Positions 33,816 to 42,115 of a DNA stretch of 64,000 nt are shown here, piece after piece. The notes below the pieces were generated by a model. That model saw only the letters and a program-made list of their open reading frames with translations, ran no database searches and was not told the origin of the DNA. A program made the translations under genes and the position numbers. The stretch spans positions 310,001 to 374,000 of the forward strand of contig NZ_JAERVO010000004.1 in NCBI RefSeq assembly GCF_016798325.1, read 5' to 3'. Source of the DNA: Marinobacter mangrovi. GTDB lineage: Bacteria > Pseudomonadota > Gammaproteobacteria > Pseudomonadales > Oleiphilaceae. Numbering within the stretch: position 1 is the stretch's first letter; each line of letters starts with the position of its first letter.

Positions 33816-34583
33816 ATGGCCCAGACCACCGCCATCATCGACGCCCTCAAGAAAGTCCTGCGGGAGCATGGCCTCACTTACCAGCAGGTGGCCGCCGAGC
33901 TGTCGTTGTCGGAAGCCAGCGTGAAGCGGCTGTTTGCGGAAAGGCAGTTTTCGCTGAAACGCCTGGATCAGGTCTGCGCGTTAATGGGCCTGGAGATCAG
34001 CGACCTGATGCGCCGACTGGAGCCGGAGGCCCGGGTGGATGCGTTAACGACCGACCAGGAACAGCAACTGGTGTCGGACATCCCGCTGCTCATCGTGGCG
34101 ATCTGCGCGCTGAATCGGTGGCATTTCGAGCAGATCCTGGCGGCGTATGAGCTCAGCGAACACGACGTCATCAACCGTCTGGCCCAGCTGGACCGCATGG
34201 GGCTGATCGAGCTGTTGCCGGGCAATCGCATCAAGCCGCTGATCACCCACGATTTCCACTGGCAGAAGAACGGTCCGATCCAGCGCTTTTTCGAGGATCA
34301 GGTGCAGGGGGATTTCTTCCACTGCCGCTTTAACCGGCCCGGCGAGCTGCGGTTGTTCCTCAACGGCATGCTGTCGCCCCGTTCGAACGACATCATGCAA
34401 CAGAAGCTGCGTCGCCTGGCGCTGGACTTCCGCCACTGTCATCAGGAAGATTTATCGTTGCCTCTGGAGGAGCGCTACGGCATGAGCCTGATGTTGGCGA
34501 TTCGCCCCTGGGAGATTGGTGTGTTCCGCGACTATCGCCGCCCCGACGCGGAAAAAGTTTACCCGGGGCATGCCACACGCTGA
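33816..34583 (+). CDS. Helix-turn-helix (XRE-type) transcriptional regulator
   Basis: 255 residues. The N-terminal HTH spans about residues 5-60 (LTYQQVAAELSLSEASVKRL, then FSLKRLDQVCALMGLEISDL), a Cro/CI-like fold. The C-terminal 190 residues form a second, possibly winged-helix-containing domain (ILAAYELSEHDVINRLAQLD) with no ligand motif I recognise. It is cytoplasmic. It stands between a repeat element and an exported LprI-like gene. Targets are unknown. Confidence 0.82.
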   Translation: MAQTTAIIDALKKVLREHGLTYQQVAAELSLSEASVKRLFAERQFSLKRLDQVCALMGLEISDLMRRLEPEARVDALTTDQEQQLVSDIPLLIVAICALNRWHFEQILAAYELSEHDVINRLAQLDRMGLIELLPGNRIKPLITHDFHWQKNGPIQRFFEDQVQGDFFHCRFNRPGELRLFLNGMLSPRSNDIMQQKLRRLALDFRHCHQEDLSLPLEERYGMSLMLAIRPWEIGVFRDYRRPDAEKVYPGHATR

Positions 34584-34658
34584 TCCGCCCTTGCGATCCG
34601 GGTGGCATTTCATTTCCCATAGCGGGTTTGATGAACAGGCACTGAAAGGGAGGAAACC

Positions 34659-35063
34659 ATGAGACTTCTGATCACACTGCTGCTATTGGGGGCGTCCAGC
34701 CTTGCGCTGGCCGCCGGCGACGACTGCAAGAACCCGGTCTCCACGATGGACATCGAACTGTGCAACGCCAAAGCGGTGGACCAGGCGGAAGGGGAGATGG
34801 ACAAGTACCTCGAGGCCAGCCTGCAGCGCAACAAGGACGAAGAGTCCACGATCCGCCTGATCAACGAATCCCAGGAAGCCTGGGAAGCCTATCGCACCAA
34901 GCACTGCGATACCGTCTTCCGCCGGTGGGGTGACGACACCATACGGGTGCAAAAGCGCGGTGAGTGCAAGCTTCGCCTGACCAAGGCACGCACCCATGAA
35001 ATCTGGACATCGTTCCTGGCCGACGACGACAATACCTCGCCCGACCTGCCGGAGCCCCAGTAA
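34659..35063 (+). CDS. LprI-like (DUF1311) exported protein
   Basis: 134 residues with a signal peptide (MRLLITLLLLGASSLALA). The DUF1311/LprI N-terminal pattern follows: four cysteines in DDCKNPVSTMDIELCNAKA, KHCDTVF and GECKLRL, with the helical SQEAWEAYR motif. LprI in Mycobacterium inhibits lysozyme; in most bacteria the role is unknown. GGGAGG just before the ATG at 34659 supports the start. Confidence 0.85.
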   Translation: MRLLITLLLLGASSLALAAGDDCKNPVSTMDIELCNAKAVDQAEGEMDKYLEASLQRNKDEESTIRLINESQEAWEAYRTKHCDTVFRRWGDDTIRVQKRGECKLRLTKARTHEIWTSFLADDDNTSPDLPEPQ

Positions 35064-35084
35064 AGGCCCCGGCAGGGTACGAAC

Positions 35085-36203
35085 CTACTTCTGCACCCAG
35101 TCCGGCAGCGGCTTCTCGCGGAAGCCCTTGGGCACGGTGAAGACGCTGTCATGCACCTGCGCGATGCTGGCACTCTGCACGTCATAGCGGTAGCTGAAGA
35201 TCGGGGCGCCTTCGTCGCCGGCGAACTGATCTTTCACCGCATCGCCCACCACGTTGCTGGCCATGTCCTTGAGCGCGCCCAGCGGATCGCTGGCACTGTC
35301 TGATGAGGCCGTTTGCGGCGCGGCCTCCTCGCAGGCATGGGCTTCCAGAGACCAGTCCAGCTCAATACTCAGCGGGTAGCCCTGGATGGTGGCCAGTTTC
35401 CGGGTCACTTCGTTGTGCCATTGCTGGGTACTGCTGTCGGTATCGCCACTAAAGGCCGACACAGCGCGGAAGACGTCTTCCGGCAGGAACCGGGCCAGTG
35501 GATTGTGGTCCAGGTCGGCCTGCTCGACATAGGCATCCGTCGCCTTCTGGTGAATCGCCCAGATCTGCTTCATCTCGCCGGTGGGCGGGGTGGTCCAGAA
35601 TTCGATCACCAGCTTGTTGGTGTTCTGCTGGCGGTTGTCGTCCTCGTAGATCAGGTCCCAGGTGGCCTGGTAGAGATGCGCCGGGTAACCGTGCAGTGTC
35701 TTGCTCTGGCCGGTATCCACCACATTGAACTCATGCTCGACCAACTGCAGCGGGCAGGCTTCAGAGCCTTCCGGATCGTAGGTGTCTTCTCCCTTGTCCG
35801 CGCTCTCGTTGCTGGCGGCGTTGAGCATGTTGATCACGCTCGGGCACTGGCTGATGCCGCACTCGTAGTAAGTCTGGTTGTTGTAGTTGACCTTCATCGC
35901 GCGGTTCTGGTCCATGCGGAACATGTCGGCGGTGTGGAGGTCGTCCATCATCATCTTGGCCCACCAGGAATCCACCTTGGATTCGTTGTCGATGGTGCGC
36001 CGGTCCGCCCGGGTGTAGGCGGTTTCCGTGCCGTGGAAATTGGGCAGGATGCTGCCTTCAATGCGGGACGTGGCGTGGATGACGGCGGTGGTGTGGGTGG
36101 GGGTGTTGTCGACTTTGGGTGGCTGATAACCGGAATCGGTGGATGCACAACCAGCGAGGGCGACGGTGGTCATTGCCAGCAGCCCCAGACGGCGGGTCTT
36201 CAT
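35085..36203 (-). CDS. Lipoprotein of unknown function
   Basis: 372 residues with a lipoprotein signal (LLAMTTVALAGC). The body is acidic and mostly beta-like, with paired cysteines (YECGISQC near residue 113; EACPL near 150; HACEEAA near 290) and a conserved-looking middle region (HLYQATWDLIYEDDNRQQNT). I do not recognise a family. It is convergent with the LprI-like gene and divergent from the lipoprotein at 36433. Codon use resembles its neighbours, so it is not obviously acquired. Envelope location is the only supported inference. Confidence 0.75.
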   Translation of the reverse strand: MKTRRLGLLAMTTVALAGCASTDSGYQPPKVDNTPTHTTAVIHATSRIEGSILPNFHGTETAYTRADRRTIDNESKVDSWWAKMMMDDLHTADMFRMDQNRAMKVNYNNQTYYECGISQCPSVINMLNAASNESADKGEDTYDPEGSEACPLQLVEHEFNVVDTGQSKTLHGYPAHLYQATWDLIYEDDNRQQNTNKLVIEFWTTPPTGEMKQIWAIHQKATDAYVEQADLDHNPLARFLPEDVFRAVSAFSGDTDSSTQQWHNEVTRKLATIQGYPLSIELDWSLEAHACEEAAPQTASSDSASDPLGALKDMASNVVGDAVKDQFAGDEGAPIFSYRYDVQSASIAQVHDSVFTVPKGFREKPLPDWVQK

Positions 36204-36432
36204 ACCCTGAACTCCTTGTCGGGAAGAGAAGGTCCATTTCCGGACCGGAATAGGGCCGCAGCGGCCCGGTTGAGCTGATCATTCCACAGCCTGTGGTTGG
36301 TCGCAAAATGATCATGCCTTAGGTCATCTTGGCCTTGTGACGCGGTCTGTATGACAAGACGGCAAGCGAATCAGGGGGCGGATTGCGTTATCCTCCCGGC
36401 ATCTTTCAACCGACCCGCTAACCGAGAGCGCA

Positions 36433-37251
36433 GTGACCCACATTCGTCCCCAAATCGCCGGCCTGCTCGTAACCGCCACATTGCTCATCACCGGCTGCAG
36501 CAAGCCCACCCCGGATTTCGATCTCCAACTCACGGATGCCCAGCTCGAGCGGGTCGGGCAGCAGATTTTCCGCAATGAATGCGCCGCAAAGGTCGAGTGC
36601 CTGGTGCACTGGAACGAAGGGGAGGCGTTTCCATCCCTGGGGATCGGGCACTTCATCTGGTACCCGGCGGATGTGGAAGGACTGTTTGTGGAGAGCTTCC
36701 CGCAACTGGTCCAGTACATGGACGAGCAGGGCGTGACCCTGCCGGACTGGCTGGCGGAGGGCGACCCCGAAGACGCCCCCTGGCCGAACCGGAAGGCCTA
36801 CCTGGCGCAGCAGGACAGCGAACGGGTCGAATCCCTGCGCCAGTTCCTAAACCGTACCCAGGATGTGCAGGCCGCCTTCATGTTCAAGCGGGCCCAGTCC
36901 GCGCTGGCGCGTGTGGTCGACGCCGCCCCGGAAGCCCGCCGTGACACCATCAGCCAGCACATCAAGAACCTCAGTGCGACGCCGGGCGGCGCTTACGCGC
37001 TGATCGACTACGTCAACTTCAAGGGCGAAGGCCTGTCACCGTCCGAGCGCTACCAGGGGCAGGGTTGGGGCCTGTTGCAGGTGCTCGAACGCATGAGCCG
37101 CGTGGACGGCGACACACCCCTCGACCAATTCCGCAACGCCGCGGCCGAGGTGCTGACCCTGCGCGCGAAGAACGCGCCCAAAAAGATCGAACGGGAACGC
37201 TGGCTGCCCGGCTGGCTGAAGCGACTGGATACCTACCACGAGTTCGATTGA
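36433..37251 (+). CDS. Lipoprotein of unknown function with a lysozyme-like motif
   Basis: 272 residues starting with GTG at 36433. The lipoprotein signal has lipobox ITGC. Near residues 48-75 is RNECAAKVEC, then LVHWNEGEAFPSLGIGHFIW, which resembles the catalytic hairpin of T4-type lysozymes (Glu, then an SLGIGH strand like TIGIGH). Later there is a helical region with YVNFKGEGLSPSERYQGQGW. No enzyme family is firmly identified. If the resemblance holds, it could be a periplasmic or outer-membrane peptidoglycan-binding or hydrolysing protein. Confidence 0.75.
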   Translation: MTHIRPQIAGLLVTATLLITGCSKPTPDFDLQLTDAQLERVGQQIFRNECAAKVECLVHWNEGEAFPSLGIGHFIWYPADVEGLFVESFPQLVQYMDEQGVTLPDWLAEGDPEDAPWPNRKAYLAQQDSERVESLRQFLNRTQDVQAAFMFKRAQSALARVVDAAPEARRDTISQHIKNLSATPGGAYALIDYVNFKGEGLSPSERYQGQGWGLLQVLERMSRVDGDTPLDQFRNAAAEVLTLRAKNAPKKIERERWLPGWLKRLDTYHEFD

Positions 37252-37343
37252 GTTCAAAAGAGGCATTGTCCTGAACGACCCTTCAGGAAAGTCCCCGCCG
37301 TGTGCACGATCCTCCTGAACAGGCTCCCGGTTTGTACCTTTTC

Positions 37344-37387
37344 AGCCCCTCGCCCCTGGCGGGAGAGGGATTTGGGGAGAGGGGGCT
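37344..37387. repeat. GC-rich intergenic repeat of the CCCTCTCCC type
   Basis: GCCCCTC (37345-37351) faces GAGGGGGC (37379-37386), with CCCCTGGCGGGAGAGGG between. Such C/G-rich hairpin repeats are scattered in many proteobacterial genomes. The rest of the gap between the lipoprotein and the sugar kinase (about 280 bases) holds nothing else I can identify apart from the kinase ribosome-binding site CAGGAGAA. Confidence 0.4.
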
Positions 37388-37529
37388 GGCGTCCTGCGTC
37401 ATCTCCATCATCCCTCCATATCCCCCAACCCCTACCAACGGTTAGACTTTCCTCCAACAGGATTCCCCATCCAACCGTGCCAACATCGCTTGAGCGTGGA
37501 AAAGGATTGCAGACAACAGGAGAACAATA

Positions 37530-38465
37530 ATGATGAAGGTCATCGCCTTCGGTGAAGCCCTGATCGACATGCTGGCCCTGCCCGAAGCTGGCCAACGCAA
37601 GTTCCTCGAACAGCCCGGCGGCGCGCCAGCGAATGTCGCGGTCGGCGTCGCCAAGCTCGGTGGCGATGCCATGTTTGTCGGGCAAGTGGGCAAGGACATG
37701 TTCGGCGACCTGCTGGTGCGCTCGATGAGCGGTTACGGCGTGGATACGTCCGCCCTACACCAGACGCCGGCCGCCATGACGGCGCTGGCCTTCGTCAGCC
37801 TCGACCCCGACGGCGAGCGCAGCTTCGCGTTTTACCGCAATCGCAGCGCCGACCTGCTGTATCGTGTGGAGTACCTGCCGGACACGGTGTTCGACAGCCC
37901 CGCCATCTTCCACTGCGGCTCCAACACCCTGACCGACGACGAAATCCTCAACACCACCCTCGACCTCATGCAACAGGCCCGCGAGGCCGGCTGCCTGGTG
38001 AGCTTCGACGTCAACTACCGCCACAACCTCTGGCCCAATGGCACCACCCCGGCCGAACCCATCTGGGACGCCATGGTCGCCTCCGACCTGGTCAAACTCA
38101 GCCGCGAAGAACTCGAAGCCCTCTACGGCGACGAGAAAACACTGGTCCAACAACTGCTGGACGCCGGCGTCAAACTCGTCCTCATCACCGACGGCGGCAA
38201 CCCCCTCAACGCCTACTGGGCCGGCGGCAACGCCCAGGTCGCCCCCATCGCCGCCGACATGATCGACAGCACCGCCGCCGGCGATGCTTTTGTTGCCGGC
38301 CTGTTGCATCAGATGGCGGCCCAAGGGATCGCCCGGGACAAGTTGGAAAGCTGGGTCAATGATCAGAAATTCGAGGAAGCGCTGACCTACGCCTGCCGCT
38401 GTGGAGCGGTGGCGGTATCCCGGTACGGGGCGTTTGATGCGTTGCCGTCGGTAGAGGATCTCTGA
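37530..38465 (+). CDS. PfkB family carbohydrate kinase (fructokinase-like)
   Basis: 311 residues. The first PfkB signature region is present as FGEALIDMLALPE and QPGGAPANVAVGVAKLG (residues about 8-45). The second signature, DSTAAGDAFVAGLLHQM, carries the catalytic Asp near residue 257. Overall pattern (FVSLDPDGERSFAFYRNRSA, FDVNYRHNLWP) is that of fructokinases, which phosphorylate fructose with ATP. No sugar transporter is adjacent. ATG 37530 and ATG 37533 are both possible starts behind AGGAGAA. A strong intrinsic terminator follows. Confidence 0.9.
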   Translation: MMKVIAFGEALIDMLALPEAGQRKFLEQPGGAPANVAVGVAKLGGDAMFVGQVGKDMFGDLLVRSMSGYGVDTSALHQTPAAMTALAFVSLDPDGERSFAFYRNRSADLLYRVEYLPDTVFDSPAIFHCGSNTLTDDEILNTTLDLMQQAREAGCLVSFDVNYRHNLWPNGTTPAEPIWDAMVASDLVKLSREELEALYGDEKTLVQQLLDAGVKLVLITDGGNPLNAYWAGGNAQVAPIAADMIDSTAAGDAFVAGLLHQMAAQGIARDKLESWVNDQKFEEALTYACRCGAVAVSRYGAFDALPSVEDL

Positions 38466-38522
38466 ATCCGGGTTTGATGACACCGACCAGACCAATTTGT
38501 AAAAGCTTGTAAGACCGCATAG

Positions 38523-38566
38523 AAACGCCCTGCCGGAACGCTACACTCGTTTGGCAGGGCGTTTTT
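38523..38566 (+). terminator. Strong intrinsic terminator after the sugar kinase
   Basis: AAACGCCCTGCC (38523-38534) pairs with GGCAGGGCGTTT (38553-38564) around an 18-base loop, followed by further T residues. It marks the end of the GC-rich block; base composition drops sharply beyond it. Confidence 0.85.
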
Positions 38567-38866
38567 GTGTCTGTGTGCCGGTGGCTGGGATGTTGCTGGG
38601 GGGTGTGGTCAGGGATGAATGTGGTGTTTTCCTTTCTTGATTGTCTGCCTGTTGCCTTTCCCTCTGAGCGCCATTTTGGGCTTTTGCGTTTTTATACCGT
38701 TATATTGAGATGACAAAATGTGGAAGTCGCGATATTGCAGGTGCCCGTTGCGCTGGATTTCTAATTGCATGAATTAAATAGAGTAATTTGATGTCGGGGC
38801 CGGTTGGTCGCTGCTGTTATGAAGAATTCTCGTATATTCAATATTACGGAACGCGGTCTAATCGCT
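38567..38866. other. AT-rich intergenic leader of the accessory island
   Basis: About 300 bases without a credible gene. The base composition changes from GC-rich to AT-rich across this stretch (A/T runs near 38700-38860). It ends at GTTAGCC (38867-38873), which behaves as the left boundary of an integron-type gene cassette. No integrase gene or full attI can be recognised. Confidence 0.5.
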
Positions 38867-38867
38867 G

Positions 38868-39585
38868 TTAGCCAGGGAATAATATGAGTACAGGTTTTGT
38901 TTATGTGATGATTAACCCTGCAATGCAGGGACTTGTAAAAATCGGATTAACCAAGAAATCATCTGGTGAGCGTACAAAGGGGTTGAGAGGAACAGGAGTT
39001 CCAGACGATTTTATAGTTGTTTACGATGATCTTCTTACAGATTGTGAGTTAATTGAAAAGCGGCTTCACAAAAGATTCGATGAGTATCGTTATAAACCAA
39101 ACAGAGAGTTTTTTCAGATTCCTATTAGAGAAGCCATCCGGGGCTTAATGGAAGAGTCTGTTGGATTTATTGTGCCTCGTGTCGGAGCTGACGGAGGTGT
39201 GGAAATTCTTCCTGATCTGAAGAAAAAATATCCAAACTATCTAAAACCTGACTTTCACTCAATCAAGATTACACACAGCGGTGGAGTGGTGTACCTTGAG
39301 TCTGTTCGATATCGTCACGCGGGTTTGAAAGACGAAATTGTTGAGCGGACCGACTTGAGCTTCATTGCTGAGGATGATGGTGATATGTTTCAAATTTCTA
39401 GAGATCCAACAGACAATGCTAGATTATTTGTTCATCAACTGGATGAATATTCAATGATTCACTGTACAGACTTATTTACGCATGAAGCGTGCGTTGATAT
39501 AGCACAAAGGCACGAGCGTGGCTAACAAAGTGCTGCTGCCGGACAAATTTTCTGCTGCGCTCCAAATTTGCCGCAGAGCACGGTG
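38868..39585 (+). mobile_element. Integron-type gene cassette (GIY-YIG gene plus attC)
   Basis: The unit begins within GTTAGCC (38867-38873) and ends within GTTATAC (39585-39591). Its own attC starts with GGCTAAC (39520-39526), the exact reverse complement of the left core. This is the relationship expected between the two ends of one excisable cassette, because the core is rebuilt when the cassette circularises. The cassette is about 718 bases, contains a single gene starting 16 bases after the core, and has the compact layout typical of cassettes. No integron integrase lies in the window. Confidence 0.75.
38884..39525 (+). CDS. GIY-YIG (T5orf172-type) domain protein
   Basis: 213 residues. 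The N-terminal 90 residues follow the T5orf172/GIY-YIG pattern: GFVYVMINPAMQGLVKIGLT (degenerate GIY to FVYVM, YIG to VKIG), the arginine in GERTKGLRGTG and the glutamate region CELIEKRLHKRF with FFQIPI. The C-terminal 120 residues are unrecognised. GIY-YIG domains are often nucleases in mobile DNA or phage contexts. The gene is the cargo of an integron-type cassette and its stop lies at the start of the attC. Low GC marks it as foreign. Confidence 0.8.
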   Translation: MSTGFVYVMINPAMQGLVKIGLTKKSSGERTKGLRGTGVPDDFIVVYDDLLTDCELIEKRLHKRFDEYRYKPNREFFQIPIREAIRGLMEESVGFIVPRVGADGGVEILPDLKKKYPNYLKPDFHSIKITHSGGVVYLESVRYRHAGLKDEIVERTDLSFIAEDDGDMFQISRDPTDNARLFVHQLDEYSMIHCTDLFTHEACVDIAQRHERG

Positions 39586-39591
39586 TTATAC
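39520..39591 (+). other. attC recombination site
   Basis: Left simple site GGCTAAC, AAA, GTGCT; right simple site AGCAC, GGT, GTTATAC. The outer boxes TAACA/TGTTA and inner boxes GTGCT/AGCAC are inverted repeats, and the central part (GGACAAATTT and AAATTTGCC) can fold further. Size (72 bases) and layout match gammaproteobacterial attC sites of the CCGGACAAATTT kind. The final TAA codon of the cassette gene lies within the left box. Confidence 0.78.
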
Positions 39592-39660
39592 GATACGTTG
39601 TACATCCGCAATCGACCCAAATCGGAAATTAAATAAACTCGTAGAAGGATATCAGTTTGA

Positions 39661-40521
39661 ATGGAAAGTGTTTATAGGACGCTTTGCTTCTGTCAAAAAG
39701 TTAATGGCAGTTACAAGATCTTTTATGGGCATTCAATTTATTGGAAATTAACGGACTTGGACTATGTGATTGATGGATGGAAGAGAAAAAATATTCAAGG
39801 CGATATATACGCATTCTTCGTCGACTTGTCAAGCCGTGATGCAGTCGACCAACTAATTAATAGTGAGCATTTAGAGATAGATGCAAGCTCGAAGAAACAC
39901 AGCTTGATTTTCGACTGGGAACAAAGTGATACCGATTTTTTAATCAATGACGCTAGCGATAATGAATACAAGCCATTTATTTCATTGTGTTCAAAAGCTA
40001 CCTATTACTTCTCAATCATAGAGAGCGAGTTCATAGAAGAGTTTCTTCGCGAGAAGAAAGAGGCGATATCTAGACTTGAAGATGAATATATTGTTCCTTT
40101 AGCCAAGAATCCACACTTGCTGAATACCTTTGCAATATACACACCAACAAGAATTGAGACATCTTTTCAAAATATTCGAGATGAGAGAAATCATATAGCA
40201 GGACTTGAGTTTTATATAAATGACATATTCGAGGATTATCGAGATTGTGAGGTGATTTTCCTTCTAAGCAGCGAGGGAGAAAAAGAACAAGGTAGCTTTA
40301 AGCTGTCTGATGAACCAAAAAGTATCAGCCTCCGATTTGACCCAGATTATATGGAGCTGAGCATTAAAGATGGCGAAGAAGTTATATTTGAGGAAAAGTG
40401 TCATTTCATTAAGTCGATCAACGTCAATATGAACATGATTTCAGGAAATATAAAGACAAATAGCGGGGCTGTTCCGATGCATAGCTCTTCATCATTTAGA
40501 ATAGGTGGCGATGGTGAGTAG
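39661..40521 (+). CDS. Unknown protein, first gene of a three-gene accessory operon
   Basis: 286 residues, AT-rich, acidic, no signal peptide or membrane segment. The N-terminal part (KVNGSYKIFYGHSIYWKLTD; DIYAFFVDLSSRDAVDQLIN) looks alpha/beta. The middle contains a charged helical stretch (EEFLREKKEAISRLEDEYIV) and the C-terminus is beta-rich. I recognise no family. AAGGA at 39645-39649 precedes ATG 39661. The last 17 bases overlap the start of the phospholipase-D-like gene, so the genes are translationally coupled. It lies directly after the attC site, in a region of foreign composition. Confidence 0.72.
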   Translation: MESVYRTLCFCQKVNGSYKIFYGHSIYWKLTDLDYVIDGWKRKNIQGDIYAFFVDLSSRDAVDQLINSEHLEIDASSKKHSLIFDWEQSDTDFLINDASDNEYKPFISLCSKATYYFSIIESEFIEEFLREKKEAISRLEDEYIVPLAKNPHLLNTFAIYTPTRIETSFQNIRDERNHIAGLEFYINDIFEDYRDCEVIFLLSSEGEKEQGSFKLSDEPKSISLRFDPDYMELSIKDGEEVIFEEKCHFIKSINVNMNMISGNIKTNSGAVPMHSSSSFRIGGDGE

Positions 40522-41092
40522 CTGGAAAGAGCGGAAAAAGCAGTTAAGCACATCCTTAGACTATGACCCGTTAACCACTATCCCTATGATTGAGGGGGGT
40601 TCCAGTGCCTTAACAGTAATGCAAGGAAGAATAAGAAATGAATTTGATCGACAAGGGTGCAAAAGAATAACTATCATTGACCAATATTTTCTTCCCTCTG
40701 ATATAGATTTCATAATTCATACATTCGCATCGCTTCGCGGAAGAAAAATCAGGGTAGTAACCAAACTTGCCGACCCCAAGAGCGACGTGCAAAAACAAAC
40801 ACACGAGTCGAATTTCAAGGAGGCTATTAAGCAGATTGAAAAAAAGGGAATATTTTCTGAATTCAGGGTTTATAAAGCCAACATCCCAATACATGATAGA
40901 TATTTTATATCTGAAGATTTGAGCACGAATTCACCGTGTTTGTCTCTTGGGACATCCATCAATATGCTCTTCCAGAGCTATAGCTGCATTGTTAAGATAG
41001 AAAACAATTCATTTAAAAGACAAATTATGAAACTGGCTGACCTCTGCGTTCAGGGCGGCAATGAAATCAGAGAGCAGGAAGATGGGCGATAA
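40505..41092 (+). CDS. Phospholipase-D-like domain protein, second gene of the accessory operon
   Basis: 195 residues. The pattern RITIIDQYFLPSDIDFIIHT, followed by KIRVVTKLADP, then PIHDRYFISED and SLGTSINMLFQSYSCIV, corresponds to one PLD-like half domain. It has a variant HKD motif in which HxK is HDR. Similar single-domain PLD proteins occur in prokaryotic defence and toxin systems, where they act as nucleases or ligand-binding modules. It overlaps both neighbours (17 bases upstream, 32 bases downstream if the next gene starts at 41061), which argues for a single functional unit. Confidence 0.7.
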   Translation: MAMVSSWKERKKQLSTSLDYDPLTTIPMIEGGSSALTVMQGRIRNEFDRQGCKRITIIDQYFLPSDIDFIIHTFASLRGRKIRVVTKLADPKSDVQKQTHESNFKEAIKQIEKKGIFSEFRVYKANIPIHDRYFISEDLSTNSPCLSLGTSINMLFQSYSCIVKIENNSFKRQIMKLADLCVQGGNEIREQEDGR

Positions 41093-41984
41093 ATCAGTGA
41101 ACATTCAGAACGATGATTCTATCCTTTTTGAAATTGAAAGTGGAAAGGTATATAGAGAAGGCGCGGACTATAACTATAACTTTACCGGTGATGTAACGGA
41201 TGCCTGTATTGATGCCGCAAGGTATGCAAGCCCGTATCAGATAAGGCTGTCATTAGGCGAAGAAATAATTAATCTGGTAGATGGCAAAAGTAATATCCAA
41301 GACAAATTAAAGATAGCAGAGCTCGATAAGGAGAATGTAATAGCTGCTTATTTGGCAACCTATCAGCATTATTCTATCGATGATATTTCCAATTTGCTTG
41401 CGTCGGAAGATGGATATTTGGCGTCTATTGGTGTCGGGCTTGCCGTCATATATGATAATCCTCTGATAATACCGCAGTCCAACATTGAAGGGCTTTATAA
41501 ATACTTCCGTTCTCGCGAGATAAACGCGGATGAGTTGAATCATTTTACCTCCGACGAGTTCATAGACTACTCTTTTCGAAGAATGCTAAAAGAAGAAAGG
41601 GTGATTTTTACATGGATGATTAACAATCTAATTTATTTGGTAGATATAGATGCAATAAGCATCGATAAAAATTCTGAATTCTTTGTTAGTCTCCTAAGGG
41701 ATGATGATTATCAAAATGAAACACACATGACCCTGTTTCTTTTAGTTCTTAAAAAAAAGCCGAACTTCATCGAAGATATTCTCGGATTAAATTTATTTAT
41801 TGATCCGTTCACTAAGCAATACAATTATTCAAAATGGCTAAAGGAGGTTAGAAAATTTCGCTTTATTTCTAATCTCAAGGATTCTCTGCCGGAGGGATAC
41901 AGTAGTGGAAGGACTTTATTGTTTGATAGAAGAAAATCTGATCTATACAAAATTAATAAGAATGATCGTAGTTTGGAAATGTAA
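41061..41984 (+). CDS. Unknown protein, third gene of the accessory operon
   Basis: 307 residues if ATG 41061 is used; ATG 41082 is an alternative start that leaves an 11-base overlap with the preceding gene. The protein is AT-rich in coding and predicted mostly helical (for example KLKIAELDKENVIAAYLATY), suggesting an alpha-solenoid or HEAT-like arrangement; this is only an impression from the sequence. No signal peptide, no catalytic motif recognised. It completes the three-gene overlapping set that begins at 39661. Confidence 0.7.
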   Translation: MKSESRKMGDKSVNIQNDDSILFEIESGKVYREGADYNYNFTGDVTDACIDAARYASPYQIRLSLGEEIINLVDGKSNIQDKLKIAELDKENVIAAYLATYQHYSIDDISNLLASEDGYLASIGVGLAVIYDNPLIIPQSNIEGLYKYFRSREINADELNHFTSDEFIDYSFRRMLKEERVIFTWMINNLIYLVDIDAISIDKNSEFFVSLLRDDDYQNETHMTLFLLVLKKKPNFIEDILGLNLFIDPFTKQYNYSKWLKEVRKFRFISNLKDSLPEGYSSGRTLLFDRRKSDLYKINKNDRSLEM

Positions 41985-42115
41985 AGTATTGGTGTCCGAT
42001 TCCGTCCGAGCAGAAGCTCAGGGTCAAGTCTTGCGCTTTGCTGGCTTGTTCTACAGGTCAGCACGGCGCAATCGGTAAGCCTTGATTTTGAGGTCTATTT
42101 AGCGAGCAAAGGATT

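Noticed and set aside
39518-39751. Open frame of 77 codons overlapping the attC site
   Set aside because: Its first half is the attC sequence itself, the predicted protein has no family resemblance, and it overlaps the start of the better-supported gene at 39661.
41155-41185. Possible second attC core (TATAAC repeats) after the first attC
   Set aside because: The TATAAC copies lie inside coding sequence of the third operon gene and are not paired with a matching right-hand core, so they do not define a second cassette.
41985-42115. Search for an attC or attachment site ending the three-gene operon
   Set aside because: No inverted core pair or repeat is visible in this gap; the right boundary of the island remains undefined.
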